A stretch of DNA of 31,583 nucleotides, taken from NCBI GenBank assembly GCA_016296565.1, contig JAEDJB010000005.1, positions 1-31,583 of the forward strand, read 5' to 3'. The translations under genes were made by a program, and so were the position numbers. This document shows positions 1 through 7,335 of the stretch, one piece after another; within the stretch, counting starts at the first letter, position 1, and the number at the start of each line of letters is the position of its first letter. The DNA comes from Oscillospiraceae bacterium. GTDB taxonomy: Bacteria > Bacillota > Clostridia > Oscillospirales > Oscillospiraceae. A model generated the notes under the pieces. It ran no database searches, was not told where the DNA came from, and saw only the letters and a program-made list of their open reading frames with translations.

Positions 1-1
1 T

Positions 2-37
2 GAGGACGACGAAAACAAGAGAAAGGCGAAACACTGA
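2..37 (+). CDS. C-terminal end of an upstream protein (partial, unidentified)
   Basis: The frame starting at base 2 reads a charged tail (Glu-Asp-Asp-Glu-Asn-Lys-Arg-Lys-Ala-Lys-His) and stops at the TGA at 35-37, one base before the ATG of the next gene. That near-overlap is typical of translational coupling inside an operon. In related clostridia the gene before ybeY is often phoH or the 7TM-HD phosphodiesterase pgpH/yqfF. Eleven residues are too few to choose, so the identity is left open. Confidence 0.35.
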   Translation, partial: EDDENKRKAKH

Positions 38-38
38 C

Positions 39-1481
39 ATGAAACATCATGATATCTATATCGACTGGGAGTTGGAGGGGGTCAACCCCTACAAGCCCCT
101 GCTGACCCGGGTGATTGCCGCCGCCCTGGAGGCGGAACAGGTCACCATCCCCTGCGGGGTGGATGTGCTCCTCACCACCAACGAGGGCATCCGGGAGATT
201 AACCTGGAGCAGCGGCAGATTGACGCTGCCACGGACGTACTCTCCTTCCCCATGCTGGAGCTGAAGCCCGGGGTGCCCCCCACCGGCGAGGGGGAGGACG
301 AGCTGGACCCGGAAACCGGCCTGTGCTACCTGGGGGACATGGTCATCTCCGTGGAGCGGGCCAAGGAGCAGGCAGCCGAGTTCGGCCACAGCATCCAGCG
401 GGAGCTGGCCTACCTGGCGGTCCACTCGGTGCTCCACCTGCTGGGATACGATCACCTGGACGAAGGCCCCCAGAAGGCTCAGATGCGAGCCAGAGAAGAG
501 GCCATCCTGGAGGGCCTGGGGGTCACCCGGGAGTCCTGGAACGAGGACCTGGACAAGCCCCTGGAGCCGGAGCTGGAGGAGGAAGTGGAGATTAAGCGCT
601 GCGGCATCCTCACCATCTGCGGTCGGCCCAACGTGGGTAAGTCCACCCTCACCAACGCTCTTGTGGGGGAGAAAATTGCCATCGTCAGCAACAAGCCCCA
701 GACCACCCGGAACCGGATCTGCGCCATCCTCACCCGGGGGGACAGCCAGTTTGTCTTTATGGACACCCCCGGCCTCCACAAGGCGGCCAACCGCCTGGGA
801 GACTACATGGTGGACGTGGTGAAAAAGAGCGTGGCCGACGTGGACGGGGTCCTGCTGCTGGTGGAGCCCATCCCCAACGTGGGCGGCCCCGAGCGGGAGC
901 TCATCGACCAGATCAAGCGCCTGAAGGTGCCCTCCGTGCTGGTCATCAACAAGATTGACACCGTGGAAAAGTCCCAGCTGCTGGCGGTGATGGAGGCCTA
1001 CAGCCAGGTCCACGACTTCACCGCCATCCTGCCCATCTCCGCCAAGCGGAAGGAGGGGCTGGAGGAGCTGCTGGACATTCTCCAGACCTTCCTGCCGGAG
1101 GGCCCCCAGCTCTTCCCCCGGGACGTGGTGACGGACCAGCCCGAGCGGCAGATCTGCGCGGAAATCGTCCGGGAAAAGCTGCTGTACTGCCTGGACAAGG
1201 AGATTCCCCACGGCACCGCCGTGGAGGTCACCAAATTCTCCGAGCGGGACAGCGGCATCATCGACCTGCACGTGACCATCTATTGCGAAAAGGCCTCCCA
1301 CAAGGGCATCATCATCGGCAAGCAGGGGGCCATGCTGAAGAAGATCTCCACCATGGCCCGGGAGGACGTGGAGCGCTTCATGGGCACCAAGGTGTACCTG
1401 GAGACCTGGGTGAAGGTCAAGGAAAACTGGCGGGACAACCTGAACCTGATCCGCAACTTCGGCTTCGACAACCGGGAGTAA
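39..1481 (+). CDS. YbeY endoribonuclease - Era GTPase fusion protein
   Basis: A single 480-residue frame carries two normally separate ribosome-maturation proteins. Residues 1 to about 165 are YbeY, a zinc-dependent RNase acting in 16S rRNA 3'-end processing and quality control. Its metal motif HxxxHxxxxxH is visible at H129, H133 and H139. A short acidic linker (about 166-182) leads into a full-length Era. The Era part has a P-loop GRPNVGKST at 195-203, DTPG at 242-245, NKID at 304-307, SAK as G5, and a C-terminal KH domain with GIIIGKQG at 423-430. Era binds the 3' end of 16S rRNA and gates 30S assembly. Each half has its family's usual length, so neither looks degraded. In most clostridia ybeY and era are separate, often with dgkA/cdd between them. 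A weak GAAAGG precedes the ATG at 39. An in-frame GTG at 585 behind GGAGG might also start Era alone (see findings). Confidence 0.95.
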   Translation: MKHHDIYIDWELEGVNPYKPLLTRVIAAALEAEQVTIPCGVDVLLTTNEGIREINLEQRQIDAATDVLSFPMLELKPGVPPTGEGEDELDPETGLCYLGDMVISVERAKEQAAEFGHSIQRELAYLAVHSVLHLLGYDHLDEGPQKAQMRAREEAILEGLGVTRESWNEDLDKPLEPELEEEVEIKRCGILTICGRPNVGKSTLTNALVGEKIAIVSNKPQTTRNRICAILTRGDSQFVFMDTPGLHKAANRLGDYMVDVVKKSVADVDGVLLLVEPIPNVGGPERELIDQIKRLKVPSVLVINKIDTVEKSQLLAVMEAYSQVHDFTAILPISAKRKEGLEELLDILQTFLPEGPQLFPRDVVTDQPERQICAEIVREKLLYCLDKEIPHGTAVEVTKFSERDSGIIDLHVTIYCEKASHKGIIIGKQGAMLKKISTMAREDVERFMGTKVYLETWVKVKENWRDNLNLIRNFGFDNRE

Positions 1482-1491
1482 CCCGGAGACG

Positions 1492-1598
1492 CCTGTAGGG
1501 CGGGGGCTTGCTCCCGCCGCCCAGTAGGGGCGAACTGTGTTCGCCCGAAACCCAAAGGGCAGGACCCACCCCTGTAGGGGCGGCTATCAGCCGCCTGC
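1492..1598. repeat. Three tandem REP-like hairpin units (GTAGGGGCG family)
   Basis: Three short units share a GTAGGG-type leader followed by an inverted repeat. Unit 1 pairs 1500-1506 with 1511-1517. Unit 2 pairs 1528-1535 with 1539-1546 around TGT. Unit 3 pairs 1579-1585 with 1589-1595 around ATC. The leader is conserved while the stem sequence differs, but pairing is preserved in each. They fill the gap between the ybeY-era fusion and the yqzL/recO block. There is no T-run after any stem, so they are not simple intrinsic terminators. Confidence 0.7.
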
Positions 1599-1698
1599 AA
1601 ACGGGAAAGGCACTGCCGCCCAGGGATGAAAAAACTTACCACCCATAAAACCAACCCCCTCCTGGCAGGCTAACAGAAAACAGACAGGAGGGACAGCC

Positions 1699-1845
1699 AT
1701 GACAGCCCAACAGCTGCGGGACCTGTTTTTCCAGACAGGTCTGCCGGAAGCCTACGTCCTCGCCCAGCGGCGGGCGCGGCAGGAACGGGAGAGAGGGGAA
1801 GCCCATGCTGCTCACCACCCAGGGGATCATCCTCCGGGAAGTTAA
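1699..1845 (+). CDS. YqzL-like small protein
   Basis: This 48-codon frame begins at ATG 1699 behind a strong GACAGGAGGG Shine-Dalgarno and ends at TAA 1843-1845. It overlaps the first 41 bases of recO in another frame. Its N-terminal half has a Leu-Phe-Phe segment, then TG, then PEAYVLA, then an Arg/Glu-rich helix. This matches my recollection of the YqzL family: about 45-50 residues, W/F-x-x-F-x-x-TG-x-x-x-x-Y pattern, encoded directly upstream of recO in Bacillus and relatives. The family's function is unknown. The overlap suggests translational coupling to recO. The ribosome binding site and the conserved location are the main support. Confidence 0.65.
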   Translation: MTAQQLRDLFFQTGLPEAYVLAQRRARQERERGEAHAAHHPGDHPPGS

Positions 1846-2605
1846 CTATAAAGAGGCGGATAAGATCCTCACCGTCCTCACCCGGGACTACGGCAAGCGG
1901 ACGGTGAAGGCCCCCGGCTGCCGCCGGAAAACCAGCCGCCTCACCGCCGGCAGCCAGCTGCTGGTCTATTCGGAGCTGACCCTCCGCCAGCGGGGGGAAT
2001 ATCTGACCCTCAGCGAGGCCGACCCCCAGCAGCAGTTCTGGTCCGTGCGCCAGGACCTGGATCTGCTGGCTCTGGCCTCCTATTTTGCGGAGGTCACCGA
2101 GGCCGCCGCCCAGGAGGGGGAGGAGAGCGGGGAGCTGCTCTCCCTGCTGCTCAACAGCCTTTATGCTCTGGACACCCTGAAAAAGCCCCGGACCCTGGTA
2201 AAGGCTGCCTTCGAGCTGCGGCTGCTGACCCTGGCTGGGTATGAGCCTCTCCTGGAGGGCTGCGCCGTCTGCGGCCAGCCGGAGCCGGACCAGGCCCGGC
2301 TCCACCTGTCCCAGGGGGTGCTGTGCTGCGCCGGGTGCCGGGGGCAGCTGGGAGGCGGCGTGTCCATGCCCCTTTCCCCGGCGGCTCTGGCTGCCGCCCG
2401 GCACATCGTTCTGGGCAGCCCCAAGAAGCTCTTTTCCTTTTCCCTGTCCCCGGCGGGGCTGACCCAGCTGGGCCAGGCCGCTGAGGCCTTTCTCATGACC
2501 CAGTTCGAGCGGGGCTTTCGTACATTAGATTACTATAAACAATTACAGCAATACGACGGGGGCGGAGCGGTCCAGCCCCGCCCTGAGGGAGAAACCAATG
2601 ACTGA
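1805..2605 (+). CDS. recO: DNA repair protein RecO
   Basis: This 266-residue protein has the N-terminal OB fold typical of RecO (TTQGIILREVNYKEADKILTV start, TRDYG). A zinc knuckle follows with cysteines C153, C156, C175 and C178. RecO acts with RecR/RecF to load RecA on SSB-coated gaps and anneals complementary strands. The ATG at 1805 is preceded by GAGAGGGGA and lies inside the yqzL-like frame. The 3' end overlaps mutS2 by 8 bases, implying a co-translated repair pair. The length is close to the family norm (about 240-270). Nothing looks broken. Confidence 0.95.
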   Translation: MLLTTQGIILREVNYKEADKILTVLTRDYGKRTVKAPGCRRKTSRLTAGSQLLVYSELTLRQRGEYLTLSEADPQQQFWSVRQDLDLLALASYFAEVTEAAAQEGEESGELLSLLLNSLYALDTLKKPRTLVKAAFELRLLTLAGYEPLLEGCAVCGQPEPDQARLHLSQGVLCCAGCRGQLGGGVSMPLSPAALAAARHIVLGSPKKLFSFSLSPAGLTQLGQAAEAFLMTQFERGFRTLDYYKQLQQYDGGGAVQPRPEGETND

Positions 2606-4973
2606 TCTGTTTGAAAAATCCATCCAAACCCTGGAGCTTCCCCGGGTCCTGGAGCTGCTGGCCGCCCAGGCGGTGACCGAGGAGGGCAAGCGCCGGGCCA
2701 GGGAGCTGCGTCCGGAAACCGACCCGGACCAGGTGACCCGGCGGCTGAAGGAGACCTCCGCCGCGGTGGAGATGATGGTCCTCCGGGGCAGCCCCTCCTT
2801 TTCCGGGGTGAAGCCTGTGGCGGGGGCCCTCCAGCGGGCAGACATGGGAGGCAGCCTGAACACCCGGGAGCTGCTGGACATTGCCGCCGTGCTGGCGGCC
2901 TCCCGCACCGCCCGGGAGTATGGCGAGGGAGACGACGAGAAGAAAACGGTGATCGACCACCTGTTCCGCTCCCTTCACCCCAACCGGTTCTTAGAGGAAA
3001 AAATCACCGGCTCCATCGTGGGGGACGGGGAGCTGGCGGACTCCGCCAGCCCGGAGCTTGCCTCCATCCGCCGCCACATGCGGGCAACGGAGAGCAAGGT
3101 GCGGGACATTCTCCAAAAGCTCATCTCCTCCTCCCAGGCCAAGTACCTCCAGGAGAGCATCATCACCATGCGCTCCGGCCGGTACGTGGTGCCGGTGAAG
3201 TCCGAGCACAAAAACGAGATCCCCGGCCTGGTCCACGACCTGTCCGGCTCCGGCTCCACCTTCTTCATCGAACCCATGGGGGTGGTGAAGGCCAACAACG
3301 AGCTGCGGGAGCTGCAGGCCAAGGAGGAAAAGGAGATTGACCGCATTCTGGCGGAGCTGTCCGCCGAGGCCGCCTCCTTTAAAGAAGATATCAGCATGAA
3401 CTACGATATCCTCATTCTCCTGGACGGCATCTTCGCCCGGGGCCGCCTGTCCATGAACATGGGGGCCATGGAGCCGGCTCTGTCCCGGAAGGGCATCACC
3501 CTCCGCCGGGCCAGGCACCCTCTGCTGGACCAAAAGACCGCCGTGGCCAACGACCTGGCCCTGGGGGAGACCTTTGACACCCTGGTGATCACCGGCCCCA
3601 ACACCGGCGGCAAGACGGTGACCTTAAAGACCATCGGCCTGCTCACCCTTATGGCCCAGTGCGGCCTGCACATCCCCGCCGCCGACGGCAGCGCCATCAA
3701 GGTGTGCCGCCGGGTGCTGGCGGACATCGGCGACGAGCAGTCCATCGCCCAGAATCTGTCCACCTTCTCCTCCCACATGAGCAACATTGTGGGAATGCTG
3801 GAGGAGACCGACGACGAAACCCTCATCCTCTTCGACGAGCTGGGAGGCGGCACCGACCCGGTGGAGGGCGCGGCTCTGGCCGCGGCCATCATCGAGCACG
3901 CCCGCTCCTGCGGGGCCTTAGTGGCGGCCACCACCCACTACGCCGAGCTGAAGGTCTACGCCATGACCACCCCGGGGGTGGAGAACGCATCCTGCGAGTT
4001 CGACGTGGAGACCCTGGCTCCCACCTACCGGCTGCTGGTGGGCATCCCCGGCAAGTCCAACGCCTTTGCCATCTCCCAGCGGCTGGGGCTGCCCGCCCAC
4101 ATCATCCAGGCGGCCAACGAGCGCATCAACGCGGAGAACATCCGCTTTGAGGACGTGCTCACCAAGCTGGAGCAGCAGCGCCAGGAGATGGAGAAGGAGC
4201 AGCAGGAGGCCGCCAAGCTCCGGAAGGAGATGGAGGAGGCCGCCGCCAAGGCCCAGGAGTACCGGGACTCCCTCCAGAAGGAGAAGGAGAAGAACACCGC
4301 CGCCGCCAAGGCAGAGGCCCGGGCCATCATCGAGGACGCCCGCCGCACCGCCGACCAGGTCTTCGCGGAGCTGAACGACATGAAGAAGAAGGCCAAGAAG
4401 GAAGGGGACTTCCAGTCGGCCAACGACCAGCGGGCAGATCTCCGCCGCCGCCTCAACGAGGCCGAGGGTAAGCTGGGGGCCAGGGAGGAGGCCGCGCCGC
4501 CGCCTATGGTCCGCCCCGCCAAAAAGGGAGACACGGTGACCATTCTGAAAACCGGCACCCAGGCTACCGTCCTCTCGGAGAACAAGGACGGGGTCCTTCA
4601 GCTCCAGGCGGGCATCCTGCGGATCTCCGCCAAGCAGGAGGAGGTCCGGGTGGTCCAGGGAGAGACCCAGGCCCAGAAGGACACCAAGAAGTACATCCGG
4701 CAGACCGAGCACAAGCTCCGCAGCCTGGGGGCCAAGGCGGAGGTGGACCTGCGGGGCATGACCACCGACGAGGCCGAGCTGGTTCTGAGCCAGTTCATCG
4801 ACCGGGCCATCGTGGGGAACCTCACTCAGGTCACCGTTATCCACGGCAAGGGCACCGGAGCGGTGCGCAAGGCGGTCCACGCCTACTTAAAGCGGTGCAA
4901 AGGGGTGGCCAGCTTCCGCCTGGGCCGGTACGGCGAGGGAGAGAGCGGCGTTACCGTTGTGGAGCTTCGGTGA
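2598..4973 (+). CDS. mutS2: Endonuclease MutS2 (MutS-like ATPase with Smr domain)
   Basis: This 791-residue protein is full length for MutS2. The core MutS ATPase has Walker A GPNTGGKT at 333-340 and Walker B LILFDELGGG with D413/E414. A long Glu/Lys/Ala-rich coiled coil occupies about 500-620. The C-terminal Smr nuclease domain (about 714-791) shows VDLRG at 716-720 and the HGKGTG loop. MutS2 lacks the mismatch-recognition domain of MutS. In Bacillaceae it has been linked to recombination suppression and to rescue of collided ribosomes, so its job here may be either. The start overlaps the end of recO. A Shine-Dalgarno-like GAGGGAGAAACC lies just before it. Confidence 0.96.
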   Translation: MTDLFEKSIQTLELPRVLELLAAQAVTEEGKRRARELRPETDPDQVTRRLKETSAAVEMMVLRGSPSFSGVKPVAGALQRADMGGSLNTRELLDIAAVLAASRTAREYGEGDDEKKTVIDHLFRSLHPNRFLEEKITGSIVGDGELADSASPELASIRRHMRATESKVRDILQKLISSSQAKYLQESIITMRSGRYVVPVKSEHKNEIPGLVHDLSGSGSTFFIEPMGVVKANNELRELQAKEEKEIDRILAELSAEAASFKEDISMNYDILILLDGIFARGRLSMNMGAMEPALSRKGITLRRARHPLLDQKTAVANDLALGETFDTLVITGPNTGGKTVTLKTIGLLTLMAQCGLHIPAADGSAIKVCRRVLADIGDEQSIAQNLSTFSSHMSNIVGMLEETDDETLILFDELGGGTDPVEGAALAAAIIEHARSCGALVAATTHYAELKVYAMTTPGVENASCEFDVETLAPTYRLLVGIPGKSNAFAISQRLGLPAHIIQAANERINAENIRFEDVLTKLEQQRQEMEKEQQEAAKLRKEMEEAAAKAQEYRDSLQKEKEKNTAAAKAEARAIIEDARRTADQVFAELNDMKKKAKKEGDFQSANDQRADLRRRLNEAEGKLGAREEAAPPPMVRPAKKGDTVTILKTGTQATVLSENKDGVLQLQAGILRISAKQEEVRVVQGETQAQKDTKKYIRQTEHKLRSLGAKAEVDLRGMTTDEAELVLSQFIDRAIVGNLTQVTVIHGKGTGAVRKAVHAYLKRCKGVASFRLGRYGEGESGVTVVELR

Positions 4974-4993
4974 GCATGAGCGAGCTTTTCGCC

Positions 4994-5021
4994 ATTTGCT
5001 CAAAAAAACGGAGCAAATTTT
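4994..5021 (+). terminator. Possible weak terminator after mutS2
   Basis: ATTTGCTC (4994-5001) can pair with GAGCAAAT (5011-5018), followed by a short T stretch ending in TTTT then GGGG. The stem is only 8 bp and the loop is A-rich, so termination would be partial. It sits between mutS2 and the HPr promoter, where the operon should end. Confidence 0.35.
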
Positions 5022-5044
5022 GGGGAATGCCATGAAAATTAGCA

Positions 5045-5073
5045 TTGACGGAATCAGAGAAATTTGCTATCCT
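5045..5073 (+). promoter_or_regulatory. Predicted SigA promoter of the HPr gene
   Basis: TTGACG (5045-5050) and TATCCT (5068-5073) are separated by 17 bases, in an AT-rich patch that contrasts with the GC-rich surroundings. The -35 box is 5/6 and the -10 box 4/6 to consensus. The start codon of HPr is 40 bases downstream. Confidence 0.6.
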
Positions 5074-5113
5074 ATTGATAGTATTCAGGGAAAGAATTTG
5101 GGAGGGAATATCT

Positions 5114-5377
5114 ATGTATATTAAGCAGGCAACTGTCAATAACCAGGTCGGCCTCCACGCAAGACCTGCCACCTTCTTCATTCAGAAGGCAAACGAATTC
5201 AAGAGCACCATTTGGGTCGAGAAGGACGAGCAGAGAGTCAACGCGAAGAGCCTGCTCGGTGTCCTCTCCCTTGGCATCATCAAGGGCAGCACCATCGACC
5301 TCATTGCCGACGGTACCGATGAAAAGGACGCGGTGGATGCGCTGGTGGAGCTCATCAGTTCTGATTTTGCCGACTGA
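5114..5377 (+). CDS. HPr-family phosphocarrier protein
   Basis: This 87-residue protein has the HPr signature GLHARPA, with the phospho-accepting histidine about residue 15. It also has the regulatory serine region KSLLGVLSLG, equivalent to Ser46 of Bacillus HPr and the target of HPr kinase in Firmicutes. It therefore could act both in PTS phosphotransfer from PEP via Enzyme I and in CcpA-mediated carbon catabolite control. The start at 5114 is chosen over the in-frame ATG at 5045 because GGGAGG (5100-5105) sits 8 bases before it. The 5045 start would overlap the promoter and add a non-homologous leader. The gene is monocistronic, with its own promoter and a strong terminator. No ptsI or hprK lies in the window, so ptsH versus Crh-type naming is left open. 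Confidence 0.9.
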   Translation: MYIKQATVNNQVGLHARPATFFIQKANEFKSTIWVEKDEQRVNAKSLLGVLSLGIIKGSTIDLIADGTDEKDAVDALVELISSDFAD

Positions 5378-5392
5378 TTGGAAACAAGAAGC

Positions 5393-5425
5393 CAAAAAAG
5401 CGCCGCGAACGCGGCGCTTTTTTTC
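5393..5425 (+). terminator. Rho-independent terminator of the HPr gene
   Basis: GCGCCGC (5400-5406) pairs with GCGGCGC (5411-5417) around GAAC, flanked by an A-run upstream and a seven-T run downstream. It is a textbook intrinsic terminator, 15 bases after the HPr stop. Confidence 0.9.
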
Positions 5426-5440
5426 GTAAGCTCCGCCCTC

Positions 5441-5476
5441 CCCCCCTTGGCTCCCCCAAAGGGGGAGCCAAGGGGG
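5441..5476. repeat. GC-rich palindromic intergenic repeat (TTGGCTCCCCC family)
   Basis: Bases 5442-5457 and 5461-5476 form a 16-bp inverted repeat around AAA, containing TTGGCTCCCCC and its complement. A related element begins with the same TTGGCTCCCCC at 23515. Both lie directly behind a strong terminator. The arms are long and GC-rich and there is no T-run, so it looks like a dispersed repeat rather than a second terminator. It lies between HPr and uvrC, where no gene fits. Confidence 0.7.
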
Positions 5477-5505
5477 CGTGGGAGCATGACGAAAGGAGGC
5501 AGGCC

Positions 5506-7332
5506 ATGACCTTTGAAGAACTGAAAGACAAGGCCCACAGCCTGCCTCTCAAGCCGGGGGTTTACCTGATGATGGACCAGAGCGGCACGGTGATCTATGT
5601 GGGCAAGGCCAAGGCCTTGAAAAACCGGGTCAGCCAGTATTTCCAGGACCAGGCCAGCCACAACGCCAAGACCCGGGCCATGGTGGCCCAGATCCACCAC
5701 TTCGACACCATTGTGGCCGGTTCGGAGTTCGAGGCCCTGGTGCTGGAGGCCTCCCTCATTAAACGCCACAAGCCGCGGTATAATATCTTATTGAAGGACG
5801 ACAAGGGGTACCCCTACATCCGCCTGTCGGTGAAGGACCCCTATCCCAGATTTTCCATCGCCGGCCGGATGGCAGACGACGGGGCCCGGTACTTCGGCCC
5901 CTTCGGCGGCCGGGGAGACACCCAGGCCATCATCGACGCCCTCCGGAGTGCCTTTCAGCTGCCCGCCTGCGGGAAAACCTTCCCCCGGGACCAGGGGAAG
6001 GAGCGGCCCTGCCTGAACCACCACATGGGTCTGTGCAGCGGCTACTGCCAGAAATCTGTCCCCCGGGCCCAGCACCAGCAGGCCATGGACCAGGCGGTCC
6101 GGCTGCTGGAGGGCAAGCTCAGCGAGGTGGAAAAGGACCTGACCACCCAGATGACCCAGGCGGCAGAGAACCTGGAGTTTGAAAAGGCCGCAGCTCTCCG
6201 GGACCGGCTGAAGGCCATCTCCCTGCTGGGCAAGCGCCAGAAGGTGGTGGCCGGGTACCTGGCGGACACCGACGTGCTGGGCCTGTTCACCGGGGAGGTC
6301 CGGTCCGCCGTGGCGGTGCTCCACTTCCGGGAGGGGGACCTCACCGGCCGGGACTTGGAGGTGTTCCCCACGGAAGGAGAGGAGGCCCAGGAAATTCTCT
6401 CCGCCTTTCTTATCCAGTTTTACGGCAGCCGCGGCCTGCTGCCCCGGCAGATCCTCCTGCCGGAAAATTTGGAGGACAGCGAGCACATTGGCCGCCTGCT
6501 CTCTCACCAGGCCGGGCGGAAGGTGGAGCTGGTCACCCCCCAGCGGGGAGCCAAGATGGACCTCATCCGCATGGCTCAGGAAAACGCCCAGGAGGAGGTC
6601 AGACGCCTCACCACCCGGGCGGAGCACACCGCCAAAATCCTCACCCTGCTGGCGGAAAAGCTGGAGCTGCCCCAGCCCCCCAAGCGCATTGAGGCCTATG
6701 ACATTTCCAACACCGGCGCCTCGGACATTGTGGCGGCCATGACCGTTTTTGAGGACGGAAAGCCCAAAAAGAGCGCCTACCGGTGCTTTGTGATGAAGGG
6801 CTTAAACGGCCCCGACGACTACGGCTCCATGGAGCAGACCCTCCGCCGCCGGTTCCAGCGGGACAAGGACGGGGATGAGCGCTTCGGCCGCCGCCCTGAC
6901 CTGCTGCTCATCGACGGGGGAGACACCCACGCGGCAGTGGCCGAGCGGGTGCTGGCGGAGTTCGGCCTTTCTATCCCCGTCTGCGGCATGGTGAAGGACA
7001 ACCGCCACCGGACCCGGGCCCTCATCACCGCCGACGGCCGGGAGATCGGTATCCAGGCGGTCCCGGCCCTCTTTGCCTTCATCGGGCAGATTCAGGAGGA
7101 GACCCACCGCACCGCCGTGGGCTTTCACCACAAGCGCCACACCAAAACCAGCACGGGGTCCGCCCTGGAGAAAATCCCCGGGGTGGGTCCGGCCCGGCGC
7201 AAGCAGCTGCTGAAGGCCTTTGGCAGCGTCAGGGCCATCCGACAGGCCAGCTTGGCCCGGCTGGAGGAGGTTCTGCCAAAAAACACCGCCCAGGCGGTTT
7301 ACCACTATTTCAACACCACAGAGGAGGAATGA
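5506..7332 (+). CDS. uvrC: UvrABC excinuclease subunit C
   Basis: This 608-residue protein is full length. The N-terminal GIY-YIG nuclease (about 15-95) shows GVYLM and VIYVGKAKALKNR and makes the 3' incision. A UVR motif near 200-235 (LEFEKAAALRDRL) contacts UvrB. The central Cys-containing segment is followed by the RNase H-like 5' nuclease domain (LLLIDGGDTH, EAYDISN). The C-terminal helix-hairpin-helix pair (IPGVGPARRKQLLKAFGS) binds DNA. AAAGGAGG lies 6 bases before ATG 5506. rsmD starts 3 bases after the stop. UvrC acts in cytoplasmic nucleotide excision repair with UvrA and UvrB, which are not in this window. Confidence 0.97.
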   Translation: MTFEELKDKAHSLPLKPGVYLMMDQSGTVIYVGKAKALKNRVSQYFQDQASHNAKTRAMVAQIHHFDTIVAGSEFEALVLEASLIKRHKPRYNILLKDDKGYPYIRLSVKDPYPRFSIAGRMADDGARYFGPFGGRGDTQAIIDALRSAFQLPACGKTFPRDQGKERPCLNHHMGLCSGYCQKSVPRAQHQQAMDQAVRLLEGKLSEVEKDLTTQMTQAAENLEFEKAAALRDRLKAISLLGKRQKVVAGYLADTDVLGLFTGEVRSAVAVLHFREGDLTGRDLEVFPTEGEEAQEILSAFLIQFYGSRGLLPRQILLPENLEDSEHIGRLLSHQAGRKVELVTPQRGAKMDLIRMAQENAQEEVRRLTTRAEHTAKILTLLAEKLELPQPPKRIEAYDISNTGASDIVAAMTVFEDGKPKKSAYRCFVMKGLNGPDDYGSMEQTLRRRFQRDKDGDERFGRRPDLLLIDGGDTHAAVAERVLAEFGLSIPVCGMVKDNRHRTRALITADGREIGIQAVPALFAFIGQIQEETHRTAVGFHHKRHTKTSTGSALEKIPGVGPARRKQLLKAFGSVRAIRQASLARLEEVLPKNTAQAVYHYFNTTEEE

Positions 7333-7335
7333 GCC

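Noticed and set aside
5779..5784. TATAAT inside uvrC
   Set aside because: No acceptable -35 at 16-18 bases upstream. The codons fit the conserved protein sequence there.
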